64,000 nt of DNA from Pseudomonas sp. PD9R (GTDB taxonomy: Bacteria; Pseudomonadota; Gammaproteobacteria; Pseudomonadales; Pseudomonadaceae): NCBI RefSeq assembly GCF_019200975.1, contig NZ_JAHTMR010000003.1, forward strand, positions 465,639 through 529,638, read 5' to 3'. Numbering within the stretch: the stretch's first letter is position 1; each line of letters opens with the position of its first letter. Both the position numbers and the translations under genes were made by a program. This document shows positions 8,809 to 18,150 of this stretch, in pieces. A model generated the notes under the pieces. The model saw nothing but the letters and a program-made list of their open reading frames with translations, made no database searches and had not been told where the DNA came from.

Positions 8809-9681
8809 TCAGATTGCCGGTATGGGGCTTGAGTCGAACAACTCCGCGATCATCGGCCTGTTTCTGCGGATACCTAGGCAGCACAGGTGGTAGTCGATCG
8901 AGAATGGATGATTGACGAAGGTGATCGGCTTGGTGCCGGGCGTTTCGGCGTATTCGACGGCAGAAACAAAACCGATGCCGATGCCCTTGGCGATCGCGTG
9001 AACGATGGCTTCACGACTGTTCAACTGCATGACGCAGTTCAGTCCGACACCGAGTTGCTTGCAGTTTTCCTCCACCAGTTGGCGAGTGCGTGAACTTTTC
9101 TCGCGCAGGACCCATTTTTCGCTGCTGATTTGCTCGACGTGCACCTCCTTTTGCTGGGCCCAAGGGTGGTCGTCGCGCACCACGGCAATAATCGGGTAGC
9201 GGCGGTATAGCTGAGTATCAAAGCGCTGATCAAACTCGGAGAGCGCAAGAATCGCCACATCGATATCGAAGTTGAAGAGGCGATCCAGCGTCTCTTTTTC
9301 AGGAGAGAACGACGTTTCCAGTTCGATATCCGGATGCTGCTGCATCAACTCATAAGTCAGGTTCATCGCAATCGGAGGCGAGACTGCACCCAGGCGCAGC
9401 ATCCCCGTTTTGCGCTGCTTGAAACTTTGCAGAAGTTGCACGGCTTCATCCTCTTGGCCGAACAGGCCTTGGGTGATCGCGTAAAGTTTGTGACCTGCCG
9501 AACTCATCTCGATAAAGCGCCCGCGACGATGGAACAGCTCCACGCAAAACTTCTTTTCCAACGCGTTGACCTGCTCACTGACCGTCGGCTGGCCGACGCT
9601 CAGGTACTCGGCGGCGAGGGTAAAACTGCCAGTCTTCGCCACCGCATGAAAGGAACGTAACCACTTGTGGTACTGGTACAT
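8809..9681 (-). CDS. LysR regulator, aminoethylphosphonate-catabolism type
   Basis: A 290-residue LysR protein with an N-terminal winged helix (SFTLAAEYLSVGQPTVSEQV, residues about 19-38) and a substrate-binding domain. It sits between phnX and an OPA-type transporter on the same strand, the context of the LysR subfamily associated with 2-aminoethylphosphonate breakdown. It probably activates the phosphonate genes when a phosphonate intermediate is present. AGGATC lies before the ATG. Assignment to the phosphonate subfamily rests on context as well as sequence. Confidence 0.85.
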   Translation of the reverse strand: MYQYHKWLRSFHAVAKTGSFTLAAEYLSVGQPTVSEQVNALEKKFCVELFHRRGRFIEMSSAGHKLYAITQGLFGQEDEAVQLLQSFKQRKTGMLRLGAVSPPIAMNLTYELMQQHPDIELETSFSPEKETLDRLFNFDIDVAILALSEFDQRFDTQLYRRYPIIAVVRDDHPWAQQKEVHVEQISSEKWVLREKSSRTRQLVEENCKQLGVGLNCVMQLNSREAIVHAIAKGIGIGFVSAVEYAETPGTKPITFVNHPFSIDYHLCCLGIRRNRPMIAELFDSSPIPAI

Positions 9682-9736
9682 GAAAAGATCCTGTTCCTGA
9701 GTCGTCGCCTGTCATTCAAGCATCGATGTCGAGCCA

Positions 9737-11032
9737 TCAGCGCCGGATGAACAGCGCGACCGTGGCGCTGCAAAGGCAGGCCGTGGTGACCACGATAAAG
9801 ATCAAAGAGGTATTGCCCGTACTGTCGAGCATACTGCCGATCAGCGGTTCCGCCAGGCCAGCGAACAGATAGGACGAGAAGTTCATCACTCCCGTTGCCG
9901 TGCCGGCTCGTTTGGCTCCGACCAGATCCGGGCACAGCGCCCAGAAACTGGATGCAGGGCCGTATACGAAGAAACCGCACAGAAACAACGCCACCAGGCC
10001 CGTCGCGCTATGGGGTGCAAGACTCCACATCCACAGACTGGTACCTGCGCCAAGGACCATGTACAGCATGATCGCCAGGTAGCGTTTGGAGCCGAACAGT
10101 TTGTCCGATATCCAGCCATTGCTGAGGGCGCCGATGGCCATGCCAACCGGAAGGGCCACGGTGATCCACTTCGGATCGATCATGCTGTCGCCACTCTTCC
10201 AGTCGGCCCCCAGAAAGTGCACCGGCACCCAGACGATCAAGCCATAGCGAGCCGCGTTCTGAAACCCCAGCGATACGGCTGCGATGATCAGGCGGTAGTT
10301 CTTCAGAACGGCTTTGTAGCGTTGCGCAGAAGTTTCGACTTCTCCGTGTGCTACCTCGTGGTTTTTGTCCTCGGCATTGGCCACGCCAGTGTCGGCGAGG
10401 GGGTCGAAGCCAAGGTCCTGCGGACGTTCACGAGCCACCAGGTAGAAGATGATGCCGCCGGCCAGCATCAGCAGCACTGGCAAACGGAAGATCCAGCGCC
10501 ACTCCAGTTGCAGCACTTCGAGCACAACGATCGAGGTCACATAAGAAAGGACAGAGGCGCAACCCGCGGCGAACACGTAAAAGCCATACACCTTGCCGCG
10601 CTCACCGGCGCTCCACCAATTGGAAATCAGTCGACTGCCCGGTGCCCAACCCAATGCCTGGAAGTATCCATTGATTCCCCAAGGCAGGATCAGAGCAGCA
10701 AAACTACCGGCGAAGCTCGTCACCCAGTTGGCGCCGCAGGACAGCACGGCACCCAGGGTCATGATGCGTCGACCACCGAACTTGTCGGCGAGGTTGCCGT
10801 TGATGGCCTGGCCAATGGCGTAGGCCCAGAGCATGGCGGCCGATGCCCAACCAAGGTGCTCCTTGGTAAAGCCGAACTCGGCCTGGATGCCCGGAATGGC
10901 GAAACCGAACGTCTGCCGGCCGGTGTAGAAAAACAAATAACAGAACATGGCGGCCAGCAACATGCGCCACTGGGCGACTCGAAACGAGCTGGTGGCTACA
11001 GCGAGACCTGGGATGGTTTGGGCACGATTCAT
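9737..11032 (-). CDS. MFS transporter, organophosphate/phosphonate type
   Basis: A 431-residue, 12-helix major facilitator. Features typical of the GlpT/UhpT-like organophosphate group are visible: FFYTGRQTFGFAIPGI in helix 1, NGNLADKFGGRRIM in the loop after helix 2, GYFQALGWAPGSRLISNWW in helix 4-5, and a basic loop before RPQDLGFDP. It likely brings a phosphonate or phosphate ester across the inner membrane. AAGGAAAAG precedes the ATG at 11032. It is located between the alcohol dehydrogenase and LysR genes in a same-strand cluster, so the substrate is probably the phosphonate handled by those enzymes. Confidence 0.82.
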   Translation of the reverse strand: MNRAQTIPGLAVATSSFRVAQWRMLLAAMFCYLFFYTGRQTFGFAIPGIQAEFGFTKEHLGWASAAMLWAYAIGQAINGNLADKFGGRRIMTLGAVLSCGANWVTSFAGSFAALILPWGINGYFQALGWAPGSRLISNWWSAGERGKVYGFYVFAAGCASVLSYVTSIVVLEVLQLEWRWIFRLPVLLMLAGGIIFYLVARERPQDLGFDPLADTGVANAEDKNHEVAHGEVETSAQRYKAVLKNYRLIIAAVSLGFQNAARYGLIVWVPVHFLGADWKSGDSMIDPKWITVALPVGMAIGALSNGWISDKLFGSKRYLAIMLYMVLGAGTSLWMWSLAPHSATGLVALFLCGFFVYGPASSFWALCPDLVGAKRAGTATGVMNFSSYLFAGLAEPLIGSMLDSTGNTSLIFIVVTTACLCSATVALFIRR

Positions 11033-11155
11033 GATCTTTTCCTTTTTTATTGTTCGTTCCCTTCGAGGCATGTCGAAGAGTGCACCCTTTGAGGGGGCAA
11101 CAGGAAATCGTCGCGGCTCGTTACGCCGCAGGCAGTGCTTGGGGTAGTACAGGTT

Positions 11156-12247
11156 CTACGCGGCTTTCGAACCGATGAAGTTTTTGCCTCGGGCACCTTG
11201 CATGGCGAAATGGATCATCTCCTCGGCTTGCTTTTGCGTGAGCCCGTAATCGGCAAATTCCGTTTTCACATCGAGGCTGTGCAGGAACTCACGCAACTGA
11301 CCCTGGGCCTTGTGCAGGTCGTTACCGAAGATTCGCTGAAGCGTTCGGTCGCGCGCCTCGTCATGGCCCCAGGCAAGTCCCAGAACCAACGGCAGGGTGA
11401 AGGAGCAGGCGATACCGTGGGGCAGGCCATAGTGCAGGGTCATTTCGTAGGAGATGGAATGGGCCAGTGCGGTTTTGGTGTTGGAGAACGCTAACCCGGC
11501 CTTAAGTGCGGCCAATGCCATGCGCGAGCGCAGTTCCTGGTTGGACAGGTCACGACGCAGTAGGGGCAGGCATTCCAGGATGTCCGCAATAGCGGATATC
11601 GCGAAGGTGTCGGAAATCGGGTTGGCATTAATGTTCCATACCGACTCGAGCGCATGGGAGAGGGCATCCAGGCCGGTGGAGACAGTGACGCTGTCCGGCA
11701 CCGTCAGCATCAACTGCGGATCGATGATGGCAACTTTGGGCCAGGTGCAGTCCAGGTGCAGGGAGTATTTCTTGTGGCTGGCAGCATCCCAGATCGTCGC
11801 CCAGGGTGTGACTTCGCTGCCGGTACCCGCCGTGGTCGGTGCCGCGATCAGCAATTTGCTGCGCGCCGGGACGAATGGCTTGGCGCTTGCCAACAACGCT
11901 AGCAGTTCATCGAACCGACCCGATTCCGTGCCCACGATCAACGCCTTGGCGGTATCAATAGCGCTGCCTCCGCCCACGGCGATGACTGCGTGGCATTCGC
12001 CGGCTTCCTGCCAGAAGCGCTCATAAGTCCCGCGCAGTTGGGCAACGTCCGGGTTGGGTTGGACATCCTCGATCACATAAACCAGGCGGTCACCGAGCAA
12101 GTCCTGGATGCGATCCACCAAGCCCAAAGCGCGCGCTTCGGGAAAGGTGACAAGGGCCACTTTCTGGTTTTCGGTGATGGCGGCAAGTGCTTGCAGGCTG
12201 CCCCAGCCGTAACGTGTATCAACTGGGTTGTGAAATCGGGCGGTCAT
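11156..12247 (-). CDS. Phosphonate-associated iron-containing alcohol dehydrogenase
   Basis: A 363-residue group III alcohol dehydrogenase. AVGGGSAIDTAKAL is the nucleotide-binding signature, APTTAGTGSEVTPWA follows it, and the metal ligands appear in LDALSHALESV and YGLPHGIACSFTLP. It fits the family of iron alcohol dehydrogenases found with phnX. It would interconvert 2-hydroxyethylphosphonate and phosphonoacetaldehyde, or reduce the acetaldehyde that PhnX releases; the sequence cannot decide. The start at 12247 has AAAGGACC upstream and is the first gene of the phosphonate cluster. Confidence 0.85.
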   Translation of the reverse strand: MTARFHNPVDTRYGWGSLQALAAITENQKVALVTFPEARALGLVDRIQDLLGDRLVYVIEDVQPNPDVAQLRGTYERFWQEAGECHAVIAVGGGSAIDTAKALIVGTESGRFDELLALLASAKPFVPARSKLLIAAPTTAGTGSEVTPWATIWDAASHKKYSLHLDCTWPKVAIIDPQLMLTVPDSVTVSTGLDALSHALESVWNINANPISDTFAISAIADILECLPLLRRDLSNQELRSRMALAALKAGLAFSNTKTALAHSISYEMTLHYGLPHGIACSFTLPLVLGLAWGHDEARDRTLQRIFGNDLHKAQGQLREFLHSLDVKTEFADYGLTQKQAEEMIHFAMQGARGKNFIGSKAA

Positions 12248-12748
12248 GGCGGGTCCTTTTTTTTGTTTTTGGAAGTGGCCCCATGCTCGCGGTCTATCCA
12301 CAGCAGCACAAATCGATAATTCCTGGGTTTGAATCGGCTGGGCCGATAATGCAAGACGTGGATGACAACTACCCCCGGCGTTTCATCCCCGTTGGTATTG
12401 CAAGAAAACCAACGACGGCCACCGCCAGCAATGATGGCTGCCAAGGCTAGCCTTGACGTGCCTGAGCGATGAAATTAGAAGGCGAGTTTTCATCCAGACA
12501 GGTGACTTTTTTCCGATTCAACAGGCTCGGAGGGTTGATGCGTGATGGGCCTTCCACAGAATAAATAGTAGGAGGGCCTCGCATAAGTCGGCTCGACATT
12601 AGGCTTTGAGAGAGTCGAAGCACAATTTAGTAAGGTTACTGATGCCGGCCACAAGTCGATTGCCTGCCAGGTGTTGCTGACCGATATCCATCGGCTGCTA
12701 CCGGGGCATTATGGAGAGGCGCCCAACCCCGGCCGGGCGCCATTCGAC
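12248..12748. other. 500-base gene-free region with a hairpin near its end
   Basis: Holds the promoter region of the phosphonate cluster and the 3' side of the monooxygenase pseudogene. A perfect stem GGCGCCC/GGGCGCC (12718-12724 and 12735-12741) may terminate the minus-strand transcript. A plus-strand frame around 12600-12760 reads as plausible protein but has no start and no family I recognise; it may be a worn gene end. Confidence 0.4.
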
Positions 12749-14517
12749 TCAGCCAGTGTGGTGACTCTCGGCAAGGCCATAGACAGATGTGTCGATGCCT
12801 TCAAAGCGTGCTTTTAACTGCAACGCCAGATACAGCGAATAATGCCGTGACTGATGCAGGTTGCCACCGTGGAACCAGAGATTGTCCTGCTGCGTTGGCT
12901 TCCACATGTTTCGCAATTCTCCCTCGTACGGGCCAGGGTCATTGGTGGTTCCAGAACCCAGGCCCCAGCAGCGGCCGACCTTGTCAGCTACTTCCTGGGA
13001 AATCAGCTTCGCCGCCCAACCATTCATTGAACCGTAGCCCGTGGCGTAGACGATCAGGTCGGCGGGTAGCCGGCTGCCATCGTTAAGTACGACGGCATCG
13101 GCTTCGATGCGCTCGACACCCAGGCCGGGTGCGCTCTTGAGCTTGATGGTGCCGTTAGCGATCAGTTCGGACGCACCAACGTCGATGTAGTAACCAGAAC
13201 CACGTCGTACGTACTTCATGAAAAGTCCAGACTCGTCGTCACCGAAATCGAGCATGAAACCAGCCTTGGCCAAGCGCTCATAGAAGTCCTTGTCACGCTC
13301 TTTGATCGCTTCAAACACGGGTTGATGAAAGCTTGGCAGTACCTTGTAGGGAATCGAGGCGAACAACATGTCGGCCTTGTCCGTAGACAAACCCGACTCC
13401 ACGGCATCTTCTGAATAGAGCCCGCCGAAGACCAGATCCATCAGACTGTCAGACCGCACGATGTGGGTGCTGGACCGTTGCACCATGGTCACCTCGGCAC
13501 CGTTCTCCACCAGGTCGGCGCAGATATCGTGTGCCGAATTGTTCGCACCGATAACCACTGCACGCTTGCCGCTCCAGGCGTCTCCGCCGGGATGGCGACT
13601 GGAATGATGTTGCTGGCCCTTGAAAGCCTCGGCGCCCGGATAAACCGGAACATTCGGCACGCCTGACATGCCGGTGGCGAGGATCAGTTGGGTAGGCTGC
13701 AAGGTCACGCGCTGACCATCGCGTTGCACTTCAACGCGCCAGGTGCCGCTTTGCTCATCGAAATTGGCGCTCACGCATTCTGTGCGCGGCCAATAATTGA
13801 GCTCCATGACTTTGGTGTACATTTCGAGCCAGTCGCCAATCTGGTCTTTTGGGGTGAATACGGGCCAGTGATCGGGGAAGGGCAGGTAAGGCATATGGTC
13901 GTACCAGACAGGGTCGTGCAGGCACAGCGACTTGTAGCGACCCCGCCACTGATCGCCAGGACGCTCGGCCTTGTCGACGATCAGGGTTGGCACACCCATT
14001 CGCTTGAGCCGCGCAGCGAGCCCGAGCCCACCCTGACCGCCGCCTACGATCAGGCAGTAAGGTTGGGTGGTAAGACCCAGTGACGCTTCTTCATCGCGGC
14101 GGCGTTCCAGCCAGTTGCGTTTGTCGGCGTGGGCGTGACCGTGACTGGCACCCATCGGACGGCGGCGACCGCTCGGTTCTTCAAAGCCTTTGAGCTCGCG
14201 CATCGTTGTCAGCAACGTCCAGCACAGGCCGTCCTTCAGACGCACGTAGCCTTTACCCCGCGCCGTGTCGGTTTCCAGGCTGATTCAGGGCGAGTCTGGT
14301 CGAGACGAGTTTCGAGCAAATTCCGGACGGCAGGCTTACCTTCCAGGGTCACCAGGTTCCAGCTGAAAAGTAGCAAATCACGCCAGTAACATTCATCGGC
14401 AAACAGTTCGAGTACACCGTCCACATCACGTTGGACGAGTCGCTCGCCGAGGTTTTCAACCCAGGCCGTGAGCTGAGCAGTTGGCGTTTGCAGAGATGTT
14501 TCGACAGGAATGTTCAT
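12749..14517 (-). pseudogene. NTF2-FMO fusion flavin monooxygenase, broken by deletion/frameshift
   Basis: The N-terminal frame (start 14517, with GGGAGAAG before it) is an NTF2-like domain (GERLVQRDVDGVLELFADECYWRDLL). It leaves frame at about 14270-14278, and the flavoprotein continues in another frame from ARGKGYVRLKDGL. Relatives have about 25 more residues at this point. The flavin part is complete: LIVGGGQGGLGLAARLKRMG for FAD, the FMO-like region, AVVIGANNSAHDICADL for NADPH, and VYATGYGSMNGW near the end. Intact homologues of about 600 residues are FAD/NADPH monooxygenases. The flavin domain might still be made from an internal start, but the annotated product is interrupted. Confidence 0.75.
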
Positions 14518-14560
14518 GGGGCTTCTCCCGATCTTGTTGTTTTTTGTGACAACTTGCCCT

Positions 14561-14578
14561 AGAGCAAGGCTCGGGCCA
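14561..14578 (-). promoter_or_regulatory. Sigma-54 promoter of the flavin monooxygenase
   Basis: On the minus strand TGGCCCGAGCCTTGCT matches the -24/-12 consensus TGGCAC-N5-TTGC with the essential GG and GC ten bases apart. Transcription would begin near 14552, about 35 bases before the monooxygenase start codon. The divergent neighbour is a sigma-54 activator, which supports the call. Confidence 0.8.
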
Positions 14579-14640
14579 TCTTGGTGAGAGCCCTGTTGCA
14601 GAGCGGTTGCTGTAGTGCCGAACAGGTTTTGAATCGCCAC

Positions 14641-14682
14641 GCTGTCACGAATCTGGGAATGGTGAATGACAGAGTGTCACGC
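14641..14682. promoter_or_regulatory. Candidate upstream activator sites for the AcoR-like protein
   Basis: TGACAGAGTGTCA (14667-14679) is a perfect dyad, and another TGTCAC half-site occurs at 14643-14648. They lie 80-110 bases upstream of the sigma-54 promoter start, the usual distance for enhancer-type activator sites. Confidence 0.5.
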
Positions 14683-14763
14683 GGCGCAAAGAACGCTCGT
14701 TGCGGCCTTTTCATATAAGCTGCGAACAGACCCGTGTCCTAACCGTAGCGGAGAACAAGAACA

Positions 14764-16659
14764 ATGAAGCCGGCCTTGATCAACGCCCATGCACAACAAG
14801 TGCTACAAGCCGTGCAGGGCACTATTGCCAGCCACAGCCCTGCTGCTGACCTGGCCATCACACGATCCTGGTGCCGGTGCCTGGATCAGTATCAGCTCGA
14901 TCCCGCCAGCCGCCGCGCGCCTAATGTAGTTGAACACCCACGCTTGCAAGATCACCGCGCGCCACTGGAACACATCATTGGCATGGCGCACTGGCAGATG
15001 AGCAGTTTGCACCAACAACTCGGGCGTGACGGCCACGTGGTGTTACTCACCGATGCTCGCGGTGTTGCAATCGACAGTGTGTTCAACGAATCCGAACGAA
15101 CCGAGTTCCAGCGTTCCGGATTGTGGCTCGGCTCGGTGTGGAGCGAGGATTGCGAGGGTACCAATGGTGTCGGCACCTGTTTAGTTGAGCGACAGCATGT
15201 AACCATCCGTCGTGATGAACACTTCCGCGGTAAGCACGCCGGTTTGACCTGTTCGGCTAGCCCGATATTTGATGCGAGCGGAGAGTTGCTTGCCGTGCTC
15301 AACCTCTCGTCTGTGCGGGAGGAGCACAGTCTGCAGCAACACTTTCAGGCCATGGCATTGACCAACCTGTCAGCCAAGTTGATAGAGAGCTGTTTTTTCT
15401 TGGGGCATGACCCGCAGCGATACCTGCTGCGCTTCCATCCTGAGGCAGGTTTCGTGGGGCTATTGGGTGAAGGTCTCCTCAGTTTCGACGAGAATGCTCG
15501 TATCTGTTCAGTCAACCATGTTGCGCTGGATCTGTTGGGCCTTAGCCGTGACCAAGTGGTGGGGCAATCTCTGGCGATGCTGTTGGAGACACCTATCGAA
15601 CATGTGGTGAGTCAGGCCAGCGCACAGCCAGGTGTCTGTTGGCCAATGCGGTTAGTGGACGGACGTCTGTTCTACGGGCAGTTGCGAGAACCCTTACGTC
15701 AGACGCCTTTAGCCACTCCCGCAATTCCAAAAATTAACGATGAACGTGTGTGCATGGAAGATCCACGCCTGCAACGCGCCTTTGCTCGTGCGCTGCGCGT
15801 TTTGGAGCGTGATGTTCCAGTGTTTTTGCAGGGCGAAACCGGTACCGGAAAAGAAGCTTTTGCAGCGGCGCTGCATCGCGCCAGCTCTCGAGCGAGCCAA
15901 CCGTTTGTGGCGATCAATTGCGCGGCCATTCCAGAAACATTGATCGAAAGCGAGCTGTTCGGCTATCGCGGCGGCAGCTTCACCGGCGCACGCAAGGACG
16001 GGATGATCGGTAAGCTGGAACAGGCCCACGGCGGCATTCTATTTCTCGATGAGATCGCCGATATGCCACTGGCGTTACAGACTCGCCTGCTGCGCGTGCT
16101 AGAGGAACGTCAGGTAGTACCGCTAGGGGGCGCGACGGCACGTCCGCTCGACGTACGCCTGATCAGTGCCAGCCACCAGGATCTGCAGGCCTGTGTAGCC
16201 GAAGGACGCTTTCGCGAGGATCTTTTTTATCGCATTGGGGGGTTCGCCGTGCAGCTCCCGCCGCTGCGTGAACGGTCAGACAAGGGCCTTTTGCTCGACC
16301 TGCTACTGCGCGAAGAGACAACAGGTGCCCGGATTCGGCTGGAGGCGGGCGTTAGAGAACGCTTGCTAGAGCAGCCTTGGCCGGGAAATGTCCGGCAGCT
16401 GCGTACGTGTCTGCGCACATTGGTAGCGTTGGCATTGGAAGGGCGTGTCACGCTAGACGACCTGGCTGAGTTGCTGCCGACCACGCCGGCGGCAGTCGCG
16501 TTGGCCGAAAATCCGCTCGGCGCATCCGAACGGCAGACGCTGCTGACGTTGATTGAAGCGGAACACTGGCACATCGCACATGTTGCTGCCCGCCTGGGAA
16601 TCAGCCGCAATACGCTCTATCGCAAACTGCGCCATCACGGTATTTCACGACCCGGTTGA
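14764..16659 (+). CDS. AcoR-like sigma-54-dependent transcriptional activator
   Basis: A 631-residue activator. An N-terminal GAF sensor covers about residues 60-200, a PAS-like segment about 230-310, then the AAA+ domain with Walker A QGETGTGKEAF near 363, the sigma-54 contact loop in the variant form GSFTGA near 407, and Walker B GGILFLDEIADMP near 423. The last 45 residues form a Fis-type helix-turn-helix (HIAHVAARLGISRNTLYRKL). Such proteins switch on alcohol/ketone or acetoin genes through RNA polymerase with sigma-54. It is divergent from the broken monooxygenase and its sigma-54 promoter, which is the obvious target. The gene itself looks intact. Confidence 0.9.
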   Translation: MKPALINAHAQQVLQAVQGTIASHSPAADLAITRSWCRCLDQYQLDPASRRAPNVVEHPRLQDHRAPLEHIIGMAHWQMSSLHQQLGRDGHVVLLTDARGVAIDSVFNESERTEFQRSGLWLGSVWSEDCEGTNGVGTCLVERQHVTIRRDEHFRGKHAGLTCSASPIFDASGELLAVLNLSSVREEHSLQQHFQAMALTNLSAKLIESCFFLGHDPQRYLLRFHPEAGFVGLLGEGLLSFDENARICSVNHVALDLLGLSRDQVVGQSLAMLLETPIEHVVSQASAQPGVCWPMRLVDGRLFYGQLREPLRQTPLATPAIPKINDERVCMEDPRLQRAFARALRVLERDVPVFLQGETGTGKEAFAAALHRASSRASQPFVAINCAAIPETLIESELFGYRGGSFTGARKDGMIGKLEQAHGGILFLDEIADMPLALQTRLLRVLEERQVVPLGGATARPLDVRLISASHQDLQACVAEGRFREDLFYRIGGFAVQLPPLRERSDKGLLLDLLLREETTGARIRLEAGVRERLLEQPWPGNVRQLRTCLRTLVALALEGRVTLDDLAELLPTTPAAVALAENPLGASERQTLLTLIEAEHWHIAHVAARLGISRNTLYRKLRHHGISRPG

Positions 16660-16697
16660 ATGCGCAATGACCTCGCGCGGTTCCTGCCTGTTAGTCG

Positions 16698-16800
16698 TCA
16701 GGCATTAAGTACTGTTGAGAGGGTCGCGTAGAACTCGATGAGCCGCTGGGTCTTCGCAGGAAGCAGCCGTTTTTCAATCGGGGCGTAGACCGAGATGCGA
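16698..16800 (-). pseudogene. C-terminal scrap of a LysR-type regulator
   Basis: About 33 codons on the minus strand read SVYAPIEKRLLPAKTQRLIEF and end at a natural stop. This resembles the last helix of LysR effector domains. Nothing of the rest is present. The short length keeps confidence low. Confidence 0.35.
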
Positions 16801-16939
16801 CGAGATGTGCCATATCCTCCCGGTTAGAAGGGGTATAACTATCAGAACAAAAGGCGGGTCAACCGGAATAGGCCCGCCAAAGACAACACCCAGACCAGGC
16901 GCCCAGGCCTGATCGGCGCCTACGGCGCGGAGCGATGTG

Positions 16940-17746
16940 ATGAGTTCCAGAGCATGGCGATGGGCTCGCAAGAGCCTTCTTGGCTGCATTGAGCTGGCCT
17001 TGCTGGTCGTTCCACTGTGCGCCAGCGCCATGTTCAAGTGCCAAGCGAGCGACGGAGCCATCAGCTACGCCGGGCAAGCCATCGCCAGCGCCCACTGCAC
17101 TCGCGTGAATGGCATGGCGGACGCCGGTGTTGGCGCCAAGGCCACGGCCCTGCCACGAGTTGTGCGGGGCGACGACTCCGGCGCGGTGCGGATTCGGGTG
17201 TTCACCTTCATCCATAAGGGTAAGCGTCAATATGTGAGCCGGCGCCCCGAAGGGATTTCCGCACGGGTTGATGTCCTTGAACTCTATTACATCAAGGGCT
17301 GCTATCTGTGCATGGCGCCGAAGGATTTCAAGGTGACCTCACTGAGCCTCGACACCCAATCCTATCGGCGGGAGATCGAAGCCGCTTCGGGTCTTTATGG
17401 TGTCGACAGGGCGCTGATCCGCGCAGTTATACATGCCGAATCGGCGTTTCGCCCCAACGCCATTTCCGAAGCCGGCGCCCAAGGGCTGATGCAGTTGATG
17501 CCTGCCACTGCCGAGCGCTTCGCCGTCGACGATCCGTTCGACGCACGACAAAACATTCGGGGCGGCGTGCGCTACCTGGCTTGGCTGCTCAAGCGCTTCA
17601 ACGGCAACCAGATGCTAGCGCTGGCAGGTTACAACGCCGGCGAAGCGTCCGTGGTTGAGTACAACGGGGTGCCTCCCTACGCCGAGACGCAATCCTACGT
17701 CACCCTCGTGCAGTCCTTGACCGAACGCTATCGCAAACATCGCTAA
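16940..17746 (+). CDS. Exported lytic transglycosylase (SLT domain)
   Basis: A 268-residue protein with an N-terminal signal (basic start, then a hydrophobic run ending near CASA at about residue 30), a short Cys-containing DUF4124-like segment (MFKCQASDGAISYAG), and a C-terminal SLT domain. The domain shows HAESAF with the catalytic Glu, QGLMQLMPATA, NIRGGVRYLAWLL and AGYNAGE. It cuts peptidoglycan between MurNAc and GlcNAc in the periplasm. ATG 16940 directly follows an in-frame GTG; GGAG is close upstream. It is monocistronic. Confidence 0.9.
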   Translation: MSSRAWRWARKSLLGCIELALLVVPLCASAMFKCQASDGAISYAGQAIASAHCTRVNGMADAGVGAKATALPRVVRGDDSGAVRIRVFTFIHKGKRQYVSRRPEGISARVDVLELYYIKGCYLCMAPKDFKVTSLSLDTQSYRREIEAASGLYGVDRALIRAVIHAESAFRPNAISEAGAQGLMQLMPATAERFAVDDPFDARQNIRGGVRYLAWLLKRFNGNQMLALAGYNAGEASVVEYNGVPPYAETQSYVTLVQSLTERYRKHR

Positions 17747-17878
17747 TACCGTGTGGCGCATAAACCGGAGTAGACAATACGCCGGGCGGGGAATGGCTCA
17801 ACGGAATTCCACGCTCGCCGGTGTCTATCGACCCATCGCTGCCGGTGGCGACATCGAAGGCAACACAGCGTAATGAAG

Positions 17879-17897
17879 CTAGGGCGTAAAGCCCTAG
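17879..17897. terminator. Hairpin between lytic transglycosylase and lysine-rich gene
   Basis: Perfect 7-base arms CTAGGGC/GCCCTAG with a five-base loop lie between convergent genes, close to the stop of the minus-strand gene. There is no long U-tract, so termination is likely rather than certain. Confidence 0.5.
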
Positions 17898-17910
17898 CAG
17901 ATAGCAAATA

Positions 17911-18150
17911 TCACTTTTTCTTTTTCGCGGGCTTTTCTGCCTTCTCTGATTTTTTAGTCTTTTCTGGCTTGCTATCAGCTTTTTTTGCAGATTTCTTTGG
18001 TTCGGTATCTTTTTTCTTGTCTTTCTTTTCGGAAGATTTCGAAAGAGCCGACGCCGCAGCTGATTTCTTTACCGGTGATGACTTTTTGTCTTTCAATTCC
18101 TTGCTGGCTTTTGAAGACTCACCTTTGCTTTTCTTCTCGTCTTTGGCCAT
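17911..18150 (-). CDS. Small lysine-rich low-complexity protein
   Basis: A 79-residue protein made almost wholly of Lys, Ser, Ala, Glu and Asp with repeated KKS, KKD and EKAEKPAKKKK blocks; it is strongly basic and surely disordered. GAGAGGTGG lies before ATG 18150. Proteins of this composition resemble the tails of histone-H1-like nucleoid proteins, so DNA or RNA binding is possible, but there is no domain to prove it. Its base composition is more AT-rich than its neighbours because of the lysine codons. Confidence 0.65.
   Translation of the reverse strand: MAKDEKKSKGESSKASKELKDKKSSPVKKSAAASALSKSSEKKDKKKDTEPKKSAKKADSKPEKTKKSEKAEKPAKKKK

Noticed and set aside
1290-14275. GACACGGC near the deletion junctions of both the arsN-like and the monooxygenase pseudogenes
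   Set aside because: An eight-base coincidence without matching flanks; not enough to claim a common recombination site.
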